64,000 bases of DNA, from the NCBI GenBank assembly GCA_036510655.1, contig DATCDQ010000078.1, positions 35,490-99,489 of the forward strand. Reading direction: 5' to 3'. Below, piece by piece: positions 50,231 to 58,592 of this stretch. Under the pieces are notes generated by a model, which had not been told where the DNA came from, did no database searches, and saw only the letters and a list, made by a program, of their open reading frames with translations. Position numbers and translations under genes: made by a program. Positions within the stretch are counted from its first letter, which is position 1; every line of letters begins with the position of its first letter. The stretch is from Rathayibacter_A sp036510655 (GTDB lineage Bacteria; Actinomycetota; Actinomycetes; Actinomycetales; Microbacteriaceae).

Positions 50231-51280
50231 ATGCATGGTGAGTACAAGGTTCCCGGAGGCAAGCTCGTCGTGGTCGACCTCGAGGTCGTCGACGGCATCA
50301 TCCGCAACTTCCATCTGTCCGGCGACTTCTTTCTGGAACCCGACAGCGCTCTCGAGGCGATCGATGCAGCGGTCAACGGCCTGCCCGCGGATGCCGATGC
50401 CAAGGTCATCGCCGCCGCCGTGCAGCGCGCACTCCCGGCGGATGCCGTTCTGCTCGGCTTCTCCCCAGATGCGGTCGCGGTCGCGATCCGCCGCTCGCTC
50501 GCACGTGCGACCACTTGGCGCGACTATGACTGGGAGATCGTGCACGCAAAGTCAGTCTCGCCCGCCATGCACCTCGCCCTGGACGAAGTGCTCGCGACAG
50601 AGGTCGGCGAGGGCCGCCGCAAGCCGACGCTACGGATCTGGGAGTGGGACGAATCGGCCGTCGTGATCGGCAGTTTCCAATCTGTGAAGAACGAGGTCGA
50701 TCCCGTCGGGGCGAAGAAATACGGCTACGACGTCGTGCGGCGCATCTCCGGCGGCGGCGCGATGATGATGGAGAAGGGTGCTGTCATTACCTACTCCCTC
50801 TATGTGCCTGCGGAGCTCGTGCAGGGAATGACCTTCGCAGACAGCTACGCGTTCCTGGACGAGTGGACCGTGATCGCACTGCAATCGATCGGTGTCGACG
50901 CTTCATATCAGCCGCTCAACGACATCACGAGCCCGAAAGGCAAGATCGGCGGAGCCGCGCAGAAGCGCTTCGGCAACGGCGGTGTGCTGCACCACGTCAC
51001 CATGAGCTACGATATGGACGGACAGAAGCTGCTCGAGGTGCTCCGCATCGGCCGCGAGAAGATCAGCGACAAGGCCATCGCGTCCGCCGCCAAACGCGTC
51101 GACCCGTTGCGCAGCCAGACCGGACTGAGTCGTGCGGAGATCATCGAACGGATGAAGGCGACCTTTGTTCACCTGCACGGCGGCACGCCCGGTGACATCA
51201 CCGCCGAGGAGTACGCCAAAGCCGGCCAGTTAGTGGCGGACAAATTCTCCACGGCGGCGTGGCTCAATCGCGTGCCGTGA
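50231..51280 (+). CDS. lplA: Lipoate-protein ligase
   Basis: The 349-residue enzyme attaches lipoate (or octanoate) to the lipoyl domains of 2-oxoacid dehydrogenases and the glycine cleavage system, through a lipoyl-AMP. Residues about 1-90 form the accessory domain normally found at the C-terminus (G-G-K-L-V-V-V-D-L-E, D-F-F-L-E-P). The catalytic part follows with R-R-I-S-G-G-G-A-M, the key lysine in S-P-K-G-K-I-G-G-A-A-Q-K-R and G-N-G-G-V-L-H-H-V-T. The accessory-first order occurs in some bacterial ligases. It lies alone after the palindrome. Confidence 0.88.
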   Translation: MHGEYKVPGGKLVVVDLEVVDGIIRNFHLSGDFFLEPDSALEAIDAAVNGLPADADAKVIAAAVQRALPADAVLLGFSPDAVAVAIRRSLARATTWRDYDWEIVHAKSVSPAMHLALDEVLATEVGEGRRKPTLRIWEWDESAVVIGSFQSVKNEVDPVGAKKYGYDVVRRISGGGAMMMEKGAVITYSLYVPAELVQGMTFADSYAFLDEWTVIALQSIGVDASYQPLNDITSPKGKIGGAAQKRFGNGGVLHHVTMSYDMDGQKLLEVLRIGREKISDKAIASAAKRVDPLRSQTGLSRAEIIERMKATFVHLHGGTPGDITAEEYAKAGQLVADKFSTAAWLNRVP

Positions 51281-51347
51281 GTGCCCGTTAGGACCCCCAT
51301 AATGAGGGTCAACAGTGATGTTCAGTCGCATCATGTATTCTGACGCC

Positions 51348-51644
51348 GTGAACGGGTGGATAATCGCGGGCGTCATCGTGCTCGTGGTCGTCGTCTTGGT
51401 CGGCGGAAACGCACTCGGGTGGATCGATCTTTCGGATAAGAGCCGGCGCGGCGGTCGCGGCAGCGGCGTACTTTCGATCGGCGACGAGGTGTTCGCACCC
51501 ACTCGGCACGAAGCGCAGGCTGAGCTGGATCGTCAGACGATTCTTCCGGCACCGGCACCGATCGCTGGCGACGGCGACAAGGGAATCTTCCATGATGGAC
51601 CGGTGCGCATCCGCTTAGATGCCGACGGCAATTCGGTTCGCTGA
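51348..51644 (+). CDS. Small single-span membrane protein
   Basis: The GTG at 51348 gives 98 residues with a hydrophobic helix directly after the start (W-I-I-A-G-V-I-V-L-V-V-V-V-L-V-G), then a basic stretch S-R-R-G-G-R-G and a polar tail with G-D-E-V-F-A-P-T-R-H-E-A. An upstream ATG at 51315 is possible. A TATTCT box at 51336-51341 lies six bases before the GTG, so the mRNA may be leaderless from that codon. The function is unknown. Confidence 0.6.
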   Translation: MNGWIIAGVIVLVVVVLVGGNALGWIDLSDKSRRGGRGSGVLSIGDEVFAPTRHEAQAELDRQTILPAPAPIAGDGDKGIFHDGPVRIRLDADGNSVR

Positions 51645-51693
51645 CGGTCTCGATGCGGCCGCGGGCGGCCTACTCGACCACTGACGGCAGACC

Positions 51694-51978
51694 TCAGCGC
51701 GTGAGCAAGTCCTGATAGTCGGGGTGTTCCTCGAGCCAGTGCTTGACGTACGGGCACTCCGCAACCACTCGACGGTCGGATGACGCGCGAACGTCGTCCA
51801 GTGCGAACTGCACCAGCTCTGAAGCCAGTCCGCGTTCGCGCTTTTCCGGATCGATCACCGTGTGCGTGAACACGATGGTGTCCTCGTCGAGGCGGTACTC
51901 GGCGAAGCCGGCTTCGCCGTCGTCTTTCGAGATCACATACCGGTCGCGGTCCGGCTGATTCTCCACAATGTGAGCCAT
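51694..51978 (-). CDS. Small GNAT-family N-acetyltransferase (YidJ/COG2388-like)
   Basis: The 94-residue protein has Y-R-L-D-E-D-T-I-V-F-T-H-T-V-I-D-P-E, the acetyl-CoA loop R-G-L-A-S-E-L-V and the end motif A-E-C-P-Y-V-K-H-W-L-E-E-H-P-D-Y-Q-D-L. This is the short single-domain acetyltransferase family common in actinobacteria. The target is not known. It diverges from the methyltransferase gene 39 bases away. Confidence 0.9.
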   Translation of the reverse strand: MAHIVENQPDRDRYVISKDDGEAGFAEYRLDEDTIVFTHTVIDPEKRERGLASELVQFALDDVRASSDRRVVAECPYVKHWLEEHPDYQDLLTR

Positions 51979-52017
51979 GCGGTCAGCCTACGCCGCGGCA
52001 CAGGAGAGAATGGGTGC

Positions 52018-52899
52018 ATGTGTGCACCCTGGACGCCCGAATCGTCCAACCGTGTGATCCAAGCGGACAATCTCACGGTTTTGACGGGGCTTCCAGATGC
52101 CGCGTTCACGGTCGTCTACCTCGACCCTCCGTTCAACACAGGGCGTGAACAGGCCCGGCAGAGCACGACATCCGTGCGCTCGGCGACGGGAACGATCACC
52201 GGATTCAAAGGGCAGAGCTACGAGCGGATCAAGGGTGATCTGCTGCGCTACGATGATCGCTTCGAGAATTATTGGGAGTTTCTCGAACCGCGCCTCGCGG
52301 AAGCCTGGCGGCTGCTGACCGACGACGGCACGCTCTACCTGCACCTCGACTATCGCGAGGCACACTACGCGAAGGTGCTGCTCGACGCCCTGTTCGGTCG
52401 CGCGTCGTTCCTCAATGAGATCATCTGGGCTTACGACTACGGTGGCAAATCCAAGAACAAGTGGCCGGCCAAGCACGACACGATCCTGGTCTACGTCAAG
52501 AATCCGAAGCGCTACTACTTCGACTCCGCGACGGTCGATCGCGAGCCGTACATGGCCCCCGGGCTGGTCACGCCGGAGAAGGTCGCTCGGGGCAAGTTGC
52601 CGACGGATGTCTGGTGGCACACCATCGTCTCGCCGACCGGCCGCGAGAAGACGGGCTACCCGACGCAGAAGCCGGAGGGGGTGCTGCGACGGATGGTGCA
52701 GGCATCCAGTCGGCCGGGGGATTGGGTGCTCGATTTCTTTGCGGGCAGCGGCACCACCGGGGCCGTGGCCGGTGCACTCGGCCGCCGTTTTCTTCTCGTC
52801 GACCAGAACCCGGAGGCGATCACCGTCATGCGTGCGCGGTTCGCACCGCTGATCGACGTGAGCGTCGAGTTCGAAGGTATGACGGAAAGTACGGATTGA
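52018..52899 (+). CDS. Solitary DNA adenine methyltransferase, beta class
   Basis: The ATG at 52018 follows AGGAGAGAAT, giving 293 residues. The catalytic motif IV D-P-P-F-N-T-G comes first (about residue 38) and the AdoMet motif I D-F-F-A-G-S-G-T-T comes near the end. That order defines the beta class, which methylates adenine N6 (or cytosine N4). Between them lie Y-L-H-L-D-Y-R-E and a target-recognition stretch with I-I-W-A-Y-D-Y-G-G-K-S. No restriction endonuclease gene lies nearby. It may be a regulatory methyltransferase or an orphan left from a restriction system. The recognition site is unknown. Confidence 0.88.
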   Translation: MCAPWTPESSNRVIQADNLTVLTGLPDAAFTVVYLDPPFNTGREQARQSTTSVRSATGTITGFKGQSYERIKGDLLRYDDRFENYWEFLEPRLAEAWRLLTDDGTLYLHLDYREAHYAKVLLDALFGRASFLNEIIWAYDYGGKSKNKWPAKHDTILVYVKNPKRYYFDSATVDREPYMAPGLVTPEKVARGKLPTDVWWHTIVSPTGREKTGYPTQKPEGVLRRMVQASSRPGDWVLDFFAGSGTTGAVAGALGRRFLLVDQNPEAITVMRARFAPLIDVSVEFEGMTESTD

Positions 52900-52961
52900 G
52901 CGCGCTTACGCGGCAATCGTCTGGGCCAACACCCATATGGAATGTGCAAAGCTTGACGGCG

Positions 52962-53807
52962 ATGTCCGCAAGTAGCCCGCCGGCCAGAAGCCCACTGAAA
53001 GCAGCCCCGTTCGTCTGGGGCGCGCTCGGCAGTGCCGTAGCGTTCGCTGGGGTTTATCTGTTCTTCGTGCGCAGCTATATGGGCCAGCTGGTCGATGAGC
53101 GGGCGTTCGCCGGCGCGGATGCCTCGCAGGCCGGCTTCGCCGCAGGCACCCAGCGCTTTCTGGACGTGTTGCCCTACCTCTCCGTGGGTGTGGCGTGCGT
53201 GCTCGGCATTGCCGTTGTGCTCGTGCGCCACAACTGGCTGGTCTTCGTTGCGGCATTGGGTGCCGCGGCCGCAGCCAACATCAGTACGCAGGTGTTGAAA
53301 TACGTCATTCTTGGTCGCCCGCAGCGCGGCGTCGCCGCGGGGCTGGCGAACTCGCTGCCGTCCGGGCACGCGACGGTGGCGGCATCCGCTGCTCTGGTTG
53401 TCTTCCTCCTGGTCGCAGCGCGCTATCGTCCCATGGTCGCCGTGATCGGGTCGCTCTACACTCTTGTCGCAGGTGCCGCGACGCTCGTCAATCAGTGGCA
53501 TCGACCGAGTGACGTGGTCGCGGCGCTGCTCGTGGTCGCGTTCTGGGGTTGTGCGACCGGCTTCGTACTCGCGCGGTCGCGCGTGCGCACGGCACCGGCT
53601 CCGGTAGCGGGCCGGCTGCTGACACTGGTCTGGATCGCAATCGGATGCGGTGTGCTCGCTGTGATCGCGTTGGTCGTCACCTACGTGTCGGCGCTCGCCG
53701 GAGCCAGCCATCTGCTGATCGCCTATGTGGGCGGTCTTGCGGCGATCATCGCAGTGACATTCGCCCTGGCTGCGGCGGGTAATCGCCTGTTCCGCTGGCT
53801 CGCCTGA
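52962..53807 (+). CDS. PAP2-family membrane phosphatase
   Basis: The ATG at 52962 gives 281 residues with six to seven membrane helices. The phosphatase motifs are K-Y-V-I-L-G-R-P-Q-R, P-S-G-H-A-T-V-A and N-Q-W-H-R-P-S-D-V, the three parts of the PAP2 active site. It probably dephosphorylates a lipid phosphate such as phosphatidic acid or an undecaprenyl carrier on the outer membrane face. The frame extends back into the methyltransferase gene, which was rejected. The gene converges on the MFS exporter with only 6 bases between stops. Confidence 0.88.
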   Translation: MSASSPPARSPLKAAPFVWGALGSAVAFAGVYLFFVRSYMGQLVDERAFAGADASQAGFAAGTQRFLDVLPYLSVGVACVLGIAVVLVRHNWLVFVAALGAAAAANISTQVLKYVILGRPQRGVAAGLANSLPSGHATVAASAALVVFLLVAARYRPMVAVIGSLYTLVAGAATLVNQWHRPSDVVAALLVVAFWGCATGFVLARSRVRTAPAPVAGRLLTLVWIAIGCGVLAVIALVVTYVSALAGASHLLIAYVGGLAAIIAVTFALAAAGNRLFRWLA

Positions 53808-53813
53808 GCGGCG

Positions 53814-55814
53814 TTACTCCTCCTGTACCGCGTGCGAGCCGCCGGCCCCGGCCGTCTGTACGCGCACGCCCGCGGTGTCGGCCGTCGGCTCGACCAGGGC
53901 GCCCATGCTGTCTGCTGCGCGTTTCGCGAAGGCCTCGGCCTGGTCATCCGCCGCCTCCTGCAGCGCGGACTTGGCGCGCAGCGCCGGGGTCTTGAAGAAC
54001 AGGGCGAGTACAAACGCGATCAGGACGACGATCATTGCGACCCAGTAGATCTCAACGGTCGACTGGCTGAAACCGACCAGGAACGGCTTGGTCAGTCGCG
54101 GGTCTGCACCGTTCAAGAACGACGTGTCATTGATCGCGCTGCTGCCGCCGGACAGACTGGTCGACGACTTCATCTGCTTCTCGATCGCCGGCGCCGCCGC
54201 ATTGATCACTTGGGTGCGCACCGCCTGCTGGGAGAAGTCCAACGGCTGGGCAGGAACCTTGGCCGAGGCGATGTCTTGGGGTATTCCCTGCTTCACCAGG
54301 GCGGCGACGGCCGCTGCGTGTGCACCTTCCTGCGCAAGCTTCTCGGTCGGGGTGACGATCTTGCTATAGATCATGTTCATGATCTTCTGGTTCGCCGGTG
54401 CGCTCGCCACGGAGGGCGTCATCGCGGCGTTCAACGCACTCTTGAAGGTCGCGTTGTCGGTGAGTGATGTCTGAATATTCAACGGCATCACGGTGAACAG
54501 TAACGACAGCAGCACGGCCGTCCCGAGCGTTCCACCGATCTGACGGAAGAACGTCGATGCGCTGGTGGCGACTCCCATGTCCCGCAGGCCAACCGAGTTC
54601 TGGCTTGCGATCGTGAGCGTCTGCATCAGCTGGCCGAGGCCGAGGCCGACCAACAGCATGGCGCCGGCAACGAACCAGTAGGACGAGTCGTACCTGAGGA
54701 AGGTCAGATAGAAGAATCCGCCAGTCAGGAATGCGGTACCGAGGATCGGGTAGATCCGGTATTTGCCGTTCCGTGCGATCAACTGGCCGCTGGCGATTGA
54801 CGCGATCATCAGGCCAAGGATCATCGGCAGCATCTGGAAGCCGCTCTCGGTCGGCGTCGAACCAAGCACGATCTGCAGGTAGAGCGGAATAGTCATCATG
54901 GCGCCGAACATGCCGAAGCCGACAAGCACGCCGATCACGGTGGCCATCGAGAAGGTCGAGGAGTGGAACAGGTGGATCGGGATCAGAGCGTCATCCTTCA
55001 TCCGGATCTCGATGAAGATGAACGCGATGACGCTGACCAGGCCGACCACGTAGCAGGCGATCGCGATCGGGCTACTCCAGCCCCAGGTTTGACCCTCCTC
55101 TGCGACCAGAAGGAGCGGCACCAAAGCGAGGATGACGGCGGTAGCGCCCCACCAGTCGATCCGCACCGAGTGCCGGTTGGTCTTCGGCAGGTGCAGGAAG
55201 CGCAGCACCATGGCGAGCGCGATGAGGCCGATCGGAACGTTGATCAGGAACACCCAGCGCCATCCGGCGATCCACAGGATCGAACTCGTGCCCGCGAACA
55301 GGCCGCCGATCAGTGGGCCGATCACGCTGGAGACACCGAACACGGCGAGGAAGTAGCCCTGGTACTTGGCACGCTCGCGTGGGGCGAGCATGTCGCCCAT
55401 GATCGCCAGCGGCATCGACATCAGGCCGCCGGCGCCCAGGCCTTGGATGGCACGGAAGACCGCTAACTCGATCATTGACGACGAGAACGACGACAGGATC
55501 GAACCGACGATGAAGATGACGATCGCGAAGATGAACAGCGGCCGCCGGCCGAAGATGTCGGAGAGTTTGCCGTAGATCGGTGTCGAGATCGTGGACACGA
55601 TCAGATACGCGGTCGTCACCCACGCCTGCAGGCTCAAACCGTGCAGGTCATCACCAATCGTGCGGATCGCGGTGCCGACCACGGTCTGATCAAGGGCGGA
55701 AAGGAACATCCCAGCCATGAGGCCGAAGATCACGAACATGATCATCCGGTGGGTCATGACCGGGTTGGCGGTACTTGCCTGCTCAGGGAGCGGTGCGGCG
55801 TCGGCGTGTGACAT
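53814..55814 (-). CDS. DHA2-family multidrug MFS exporter
   Basis: The 666-residue protein has the 14-helix layout of EmrB/QacA exporters. Diagnostic motifs are L-D-Q-T-V-V-G-T-A (motif D1), G-K-L-S-D-I-F-G-R-R (motif A) and G-L-G-A-G-G-L-M-S. A long extracytoplasmic loop of about 120 residues lies before the last helix (S-L-T-D-N-A-T-F ... D-P-R-L-T-K-P-F). The C-terminal 60 residues are alanine-rich and cytoplasmic. GAAGAGGA precedes the ATG. Proton-driven export of amphiphilic drugs is the family role. No regulator is adjacent. Confidence 0.9.
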   Translation of the reverse strand: MSHADAAPLPEQASTANPVMTHRMIMFVIFGLMAGMFLSALDQTVVGTAIRTIGDDLHGLSLQAWVTTAYLIVSTISTPIYGKLSDIFGRRPLFIFAIVIFIVGSILSSFSSSMIELAVFRAIQGLGAGGLMSMPLAIMGDMLAPRERAKYQGYFLAVFGVSSVIGPLIGGLFAGTSSILWIAGWRWVFLINVPIGLIALAMVLRFLHLPKTNRHSVRIDWWGATAVILALVPLLLVAEEGQTWGWSSPIAIACYVVGLVSVIAFIFIEIRMKDDALIPIHLFHSSTFSMATVIGVLVGFGMFGAMMTIPLYLQIVLGSTPTESGFQMLPMILGLMIASIASGQLIARNGKYRIYPILGTAFLTGGFFYLTFLRYDSSYWFVAGAMLLVGLGLGQLMQTLTIASQNSVGLRDMGVATSASTFFRQIGGTLGTAVLLSLLFTVMPLNIQTSLTDNATFKSALNAAMTPSVASAPANQKIMNMIYSKIVTPTEKLAQEGAHAAAVAALVKQGIPQDIASAKVPAQPLDFSQQAVRTQVINAAAPAIEKQMKSSTSLSGGSSAINDTSFLNGADPRLTKPFLVGFSQSTVEIYWVAMIVVLIAFVLALFFKTPALRAKSALQEAADDQAEAFAKRAADSMGALVEPTADTAGVRVQTAGAGGSHAVQEE

Positions 55815-56032
55815 GGGTCCTCTTCAAAGGGGGAGGGATGTCGAGGCCATCGACATCCACCGTCGTTGGCAGGCACAAAAGTTTGCGCAGGGTGCAAAGT
55901 TACACCCACGCACCGCATGAGGCAACGTGAGAAGGCTGTGCATTTGGTGCGTTCGCCAGCGGCGAACTAATCAGATCCCTGGGTTACGCACAGGGGTCTT
56001 TGAGGCCCGCCGAGTACCGTTTGGGCATCGTT

Positions 56033-56968
56033 ATGCGCAACTTTATTTCTACTTTCCACACCGTTCACCGACCGCACACTTCTGACGGGCGGCGACGTCG
56101 TTCGGCGAGCATCGCGCTGGGCGCAATGGCCGTTCTGGCACTTGCCGGTTGCGCGGCCGCTCCGGCCAGCACGCCGAGCTCCCCTTCGCCGGCCGCGACG
56201 GCCAAGGCGACGCCCGCCGTCGCATCCGTGTCGCCCGCGGTCGCATCGATCGTGCAGCAACAGACCGTGACCATCACCGGCAGCGCGTTGGCGAAGGTGA
56301 AGACGGTGCAGTTCGGCACGCAGTCTGCGCCGATCACTGGAAAGCGCACGGCAGATCGAATCACCGTGACCGCTCCGACTGCAGCGAACTACCAGGCCGC
56401 TACGGTGCCGATCACCCTTCTCGGAGCCCGCGGCAACGTCATCGTCACGAAGCCTGATGCGTATGCGTACACCGCGACCAGTGGCGTGGCCAAGCAAGTG
56501 GAGTACGCGCTGGCGTACTGGCAGAGCTACAACACCGCAGAATACGGCGATCTTAATCCGGTCGGCGGCGACTGCGCCAACTTCGTCAGCCAGACGCTCG
56601 TCGCTCGCGGCTGGACGATGAACGACCAGTGGTACAACCACAACGCAGCGGATGACTGGAGCCCGGCCTGGGGTTACGTGCCCGCAATGGACGACTACTT
56701 CGCAAGCAACGCCGCAACGCTCGGCCTGCAGGAATACAACTTCGATCAGCGCAGCCAGATCGCCGTCGGCGACATCGCGGTCTTCACCTGGGCCGGCGAC
56801 TCTTCACCCGACCACGTGCAGGTCGTCACCAAGGTGACGACGGTGAACGGCGCGATCAAGATCGAGATGGCCAGCCACAACGACGACTTCAATTTCCGCG
56901 ATTTGGACAACGAGATCACCGTGGAACACCCCGGGGCAACCGGGCACTTCTGGCACCTGACACGCTGA
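56033..56968 (+). CDS. Secreted lipoprotein with IPT/TIG-like and amidase (Amidase_6-like) domains
   Basis: The 311-residue protein has a lipobox L-A-L-A-G-C with Cys at residue 40, then an alanine/serine/proline linker. An IPT/TIG-like beta domain follows at about 75-150 (V-S-P-A-V-A-S ... V-T-I-T-G-S-A-L), then the amidase-like domain: W-Q-S-Y-N-T-A-E-Y, D-C-A-N-F-V-S-Q-T-L, M-N-D-Q-W-Y-N and G-H-F-W-H at the end. The D-C-A-N cysteine is the likely nucleophile. Its role is probably cell-wall amide cleavage. A shorter paralogue lies at 57915. Confidence 0.78.
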   Translation: MRNFISTFHTVHRPHTSDGRRRRSASIALGAMAVLALAGCAAAPASTPSSPSPAATAKATPAVASVSPAVASIVQQQTVTITGSALAKVKTVQFGTQSAPITGKRTADRITVTAPTAANYQAATVPITLLGARGNVIVTKPDAYAYTATSGVAKQVEYALAYWQSYNTAEYGDLNPVGGDCANFVSQTLVARGWTMNDQWYNHNAADDWSPAWGYVPAMDDYFASNAATLGLQEYNFDQRSQIAVGDIAVFTWAGDSSPDHVQVVTKVTTVNGAIKIEMASHNDDFNFRDLDNEITVEHPGATGHFWHLTR

Positions 56969-57022
56969 GTGCACCGGCTGACTGCGCGGGCTGAGTGCTC
57001 CACGTGGCCCTAAGCTCGACTC

Positions 57023-57900
57023 GTGACTGTGCGACGGGCGCCTGAGCGTGTGTATCGACGGCGTCGATTCTTCGTCCTTTCCGTCAGTGTCGCTGCCGTC
57101 GCGGTGATTGCGACGGCCGCAGGTGCCGTTGTCGGTTGCACTGAGTCCGGGCACCAGCATCCGTCGCGTCCGTTAGCGTCGGCGCCGGAACGTCGCAGCC
57201 CAGTTCGATGCCACCCAGCCCGCAGCCGCCAGGCCCGTCAATTCGGCCGACACCGGCCAAACTCATCGCGCCTTTTCCTGCCGCGGCGTTCGACAAGACC
57301 GCACATTCGATCAATGATCCTGCGAGCATCTGGGTGGTTGTCAATAAATCGCGCGCGCTGAACCCGAAGTCATACGTTCCGGCCGACCTCGTCTACCCGG
57401 ATGTGCCGTACGTGAACCATCAGCCGCTGCGGCGGGAAGCCGCTGCAGCTCTCGTTGCGCTGTTCGCGGCTGCGCACTCCGAGGCCGGGCTGAGGCTGTC
57501 CGTTCAAAGCGCATATCGCTCATATGACATGCAGCTGCGGGTTTACAACCAGGATGTCGCCGCCCACGGGGGCACCTACGCCGACACGGACACTGCACGC
57601 TCGGGCACAAGCGAGCACCAGACCGGGCTGGCGGTCGATATCAGCGCGGTGCCGGCATCCTGTTCTCTGGACGCCTGCTTCGGAACGACACCGCAGGGCC
57701 GGTGGCTTGCGGCGAACGCGTGGCGGTTCGGATTCCTGCTGCGCTACCAGGCAGACAAAGTCGCGGTGACGGGATACACCTACGAACCGTGGCACTTCCG
57801 TTATGTCGGCGTCGACCTCGCCACGCAGTTGCACAAGACCGGGGTCACAACACTCGAGGAGTTCTTCGGCGTGCCAGGGGGTACCGCCTACGCGCAATGA
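57023..57900 (+). pseudogene. VanY-type D,D-carboxypeptidase with a frameshift after the lipobox
   Basis: The GTG frame at 57023 encodes a basic start, a hydrophobic stretch and the lipobox V-V-G-C with the cysteine codon at 57137-57139. The enzyme domain lies in a different frame from about 57145: S-A-Y-R-S-Y-D-M-Q, S-G-T-S-E-H-Q-T-G-L-A-V-D-I-S and E-P-W-H-F-R-Y-V, the zinc ligands and base of the D-alanyl-D-alanine carboxypeptidase family. In that frame there is a stop at 57142-57144, so the shift lies between 57145 and about 57180 in a serine/proline linker. An ATG at 57208 would give a 230-residue enzyme without an export signal. Confidence 0.7.
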
Positions 57901-57914
57901 CGTAGCCTCGATTG

Positions 57915-58559
57915 ATGTTCCACCGTTCGTCGAACCCCAGACCGTCGAGCTCGCGACGGATGCGCACGCTCGCCGCGGCCGCGCTCGCTCTGATCGGCAC
58001 GCTACTGCTCAGTTCGTGTGCCGGAGCAGCCCCGCTGCCCACCCCGATTCAGAAGCAACTCGACTACGCGCTGCAACATTGGAACAGCTACAACACGACC
58101 GTTTACGGGGATCTGAATCCGGTCGGCGGTGACTGTGCCAACTTCGTGAGCCAGACCCTGATCGCCCGCGGCTGGAGCATGAACGACCAGTGGTACAACC
58201 ACGACGCCGCGGCCGACTGGAGCGCCGCATGGGGTTACGTGCCCGCGATGGACAACTACTTTCGAACGAACGCAAAGACGCTCGGGCTCACCGAGCTGCC
58301 CCTGGACAAGCGCGCGAAGATCACCATCGGCGACATCGTCATGTTCGACTGGAATGACAACGACTCGCTCGACCATGTCGAGATCGTGAGCAAGGTCGAG
58401 ACCGTCGACGGGCACATCCGGATCAAGATGGCGGGGCACAACAAAGACACGAAGTACCGCGACCTCGATACCGTGATGACCAAGGAGTACCCGGACGGAG
58501 TCGGCCACTTCTGGCACATTGCGCTGCCGCCGACCTCGACACCTACGACCGGTCGCTGA
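57915..58559 (+). CDS. Secreted amidase-like lipoprotein, paralogue of the one at 56033
   Basis: The 214-residue protein has a lipobox L-L-S-S-C with Cys at residue 35 and then the amidase-like domain directly, without the IPT part. The domain is nearly the same as the upstream paralogue: L-N-P-V-G-G-D-C-A-N-F-V-S-Q-T-L, M-N-D-Q-W-Y-N-H, G-Y-V-P-A-M-D-N-Y and G-H-F-W-H. The last ten residues (P-P-T-S-T-P-T-T-G-R) and the stop codon are supplied by a dispersed GGTCGCTGAGCGAAGC-type repeat. It overlaps no neighbour and follows the broken VanY gene by 14 bases. Confidence 0.78.
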   Translation: MFHRSSNPRPSSSRRMRTLAAAALALIGTLLLSSCAGAAPLPTPIQKQLDYALQHWNSYNTTVYGDLNPVGGDCANFVSQTLIARGWSMNDQWYNHDAAADWSAAWGYVPAMDNYFRTNAKTLGLTELPLDKRAKITIGDIVMFDWNDNDSLDHVEIVSKVETVDGHIRIKMAGHNKDTKYRDLDTVMTKEYPDGVGHFWHIALPPTSTPTTGR

Positions 58560-58592
58560 GCGAAGCCGAAGCGCCGGCTGCGCTCAGGGAAC

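Noticed and set aside
52461..52961. Long N-terminal extension of the PAP2 phosphatase
   Set aside because: It is an out-of-frame reading of the methyltransferase gene, low in hydrophobic residues.
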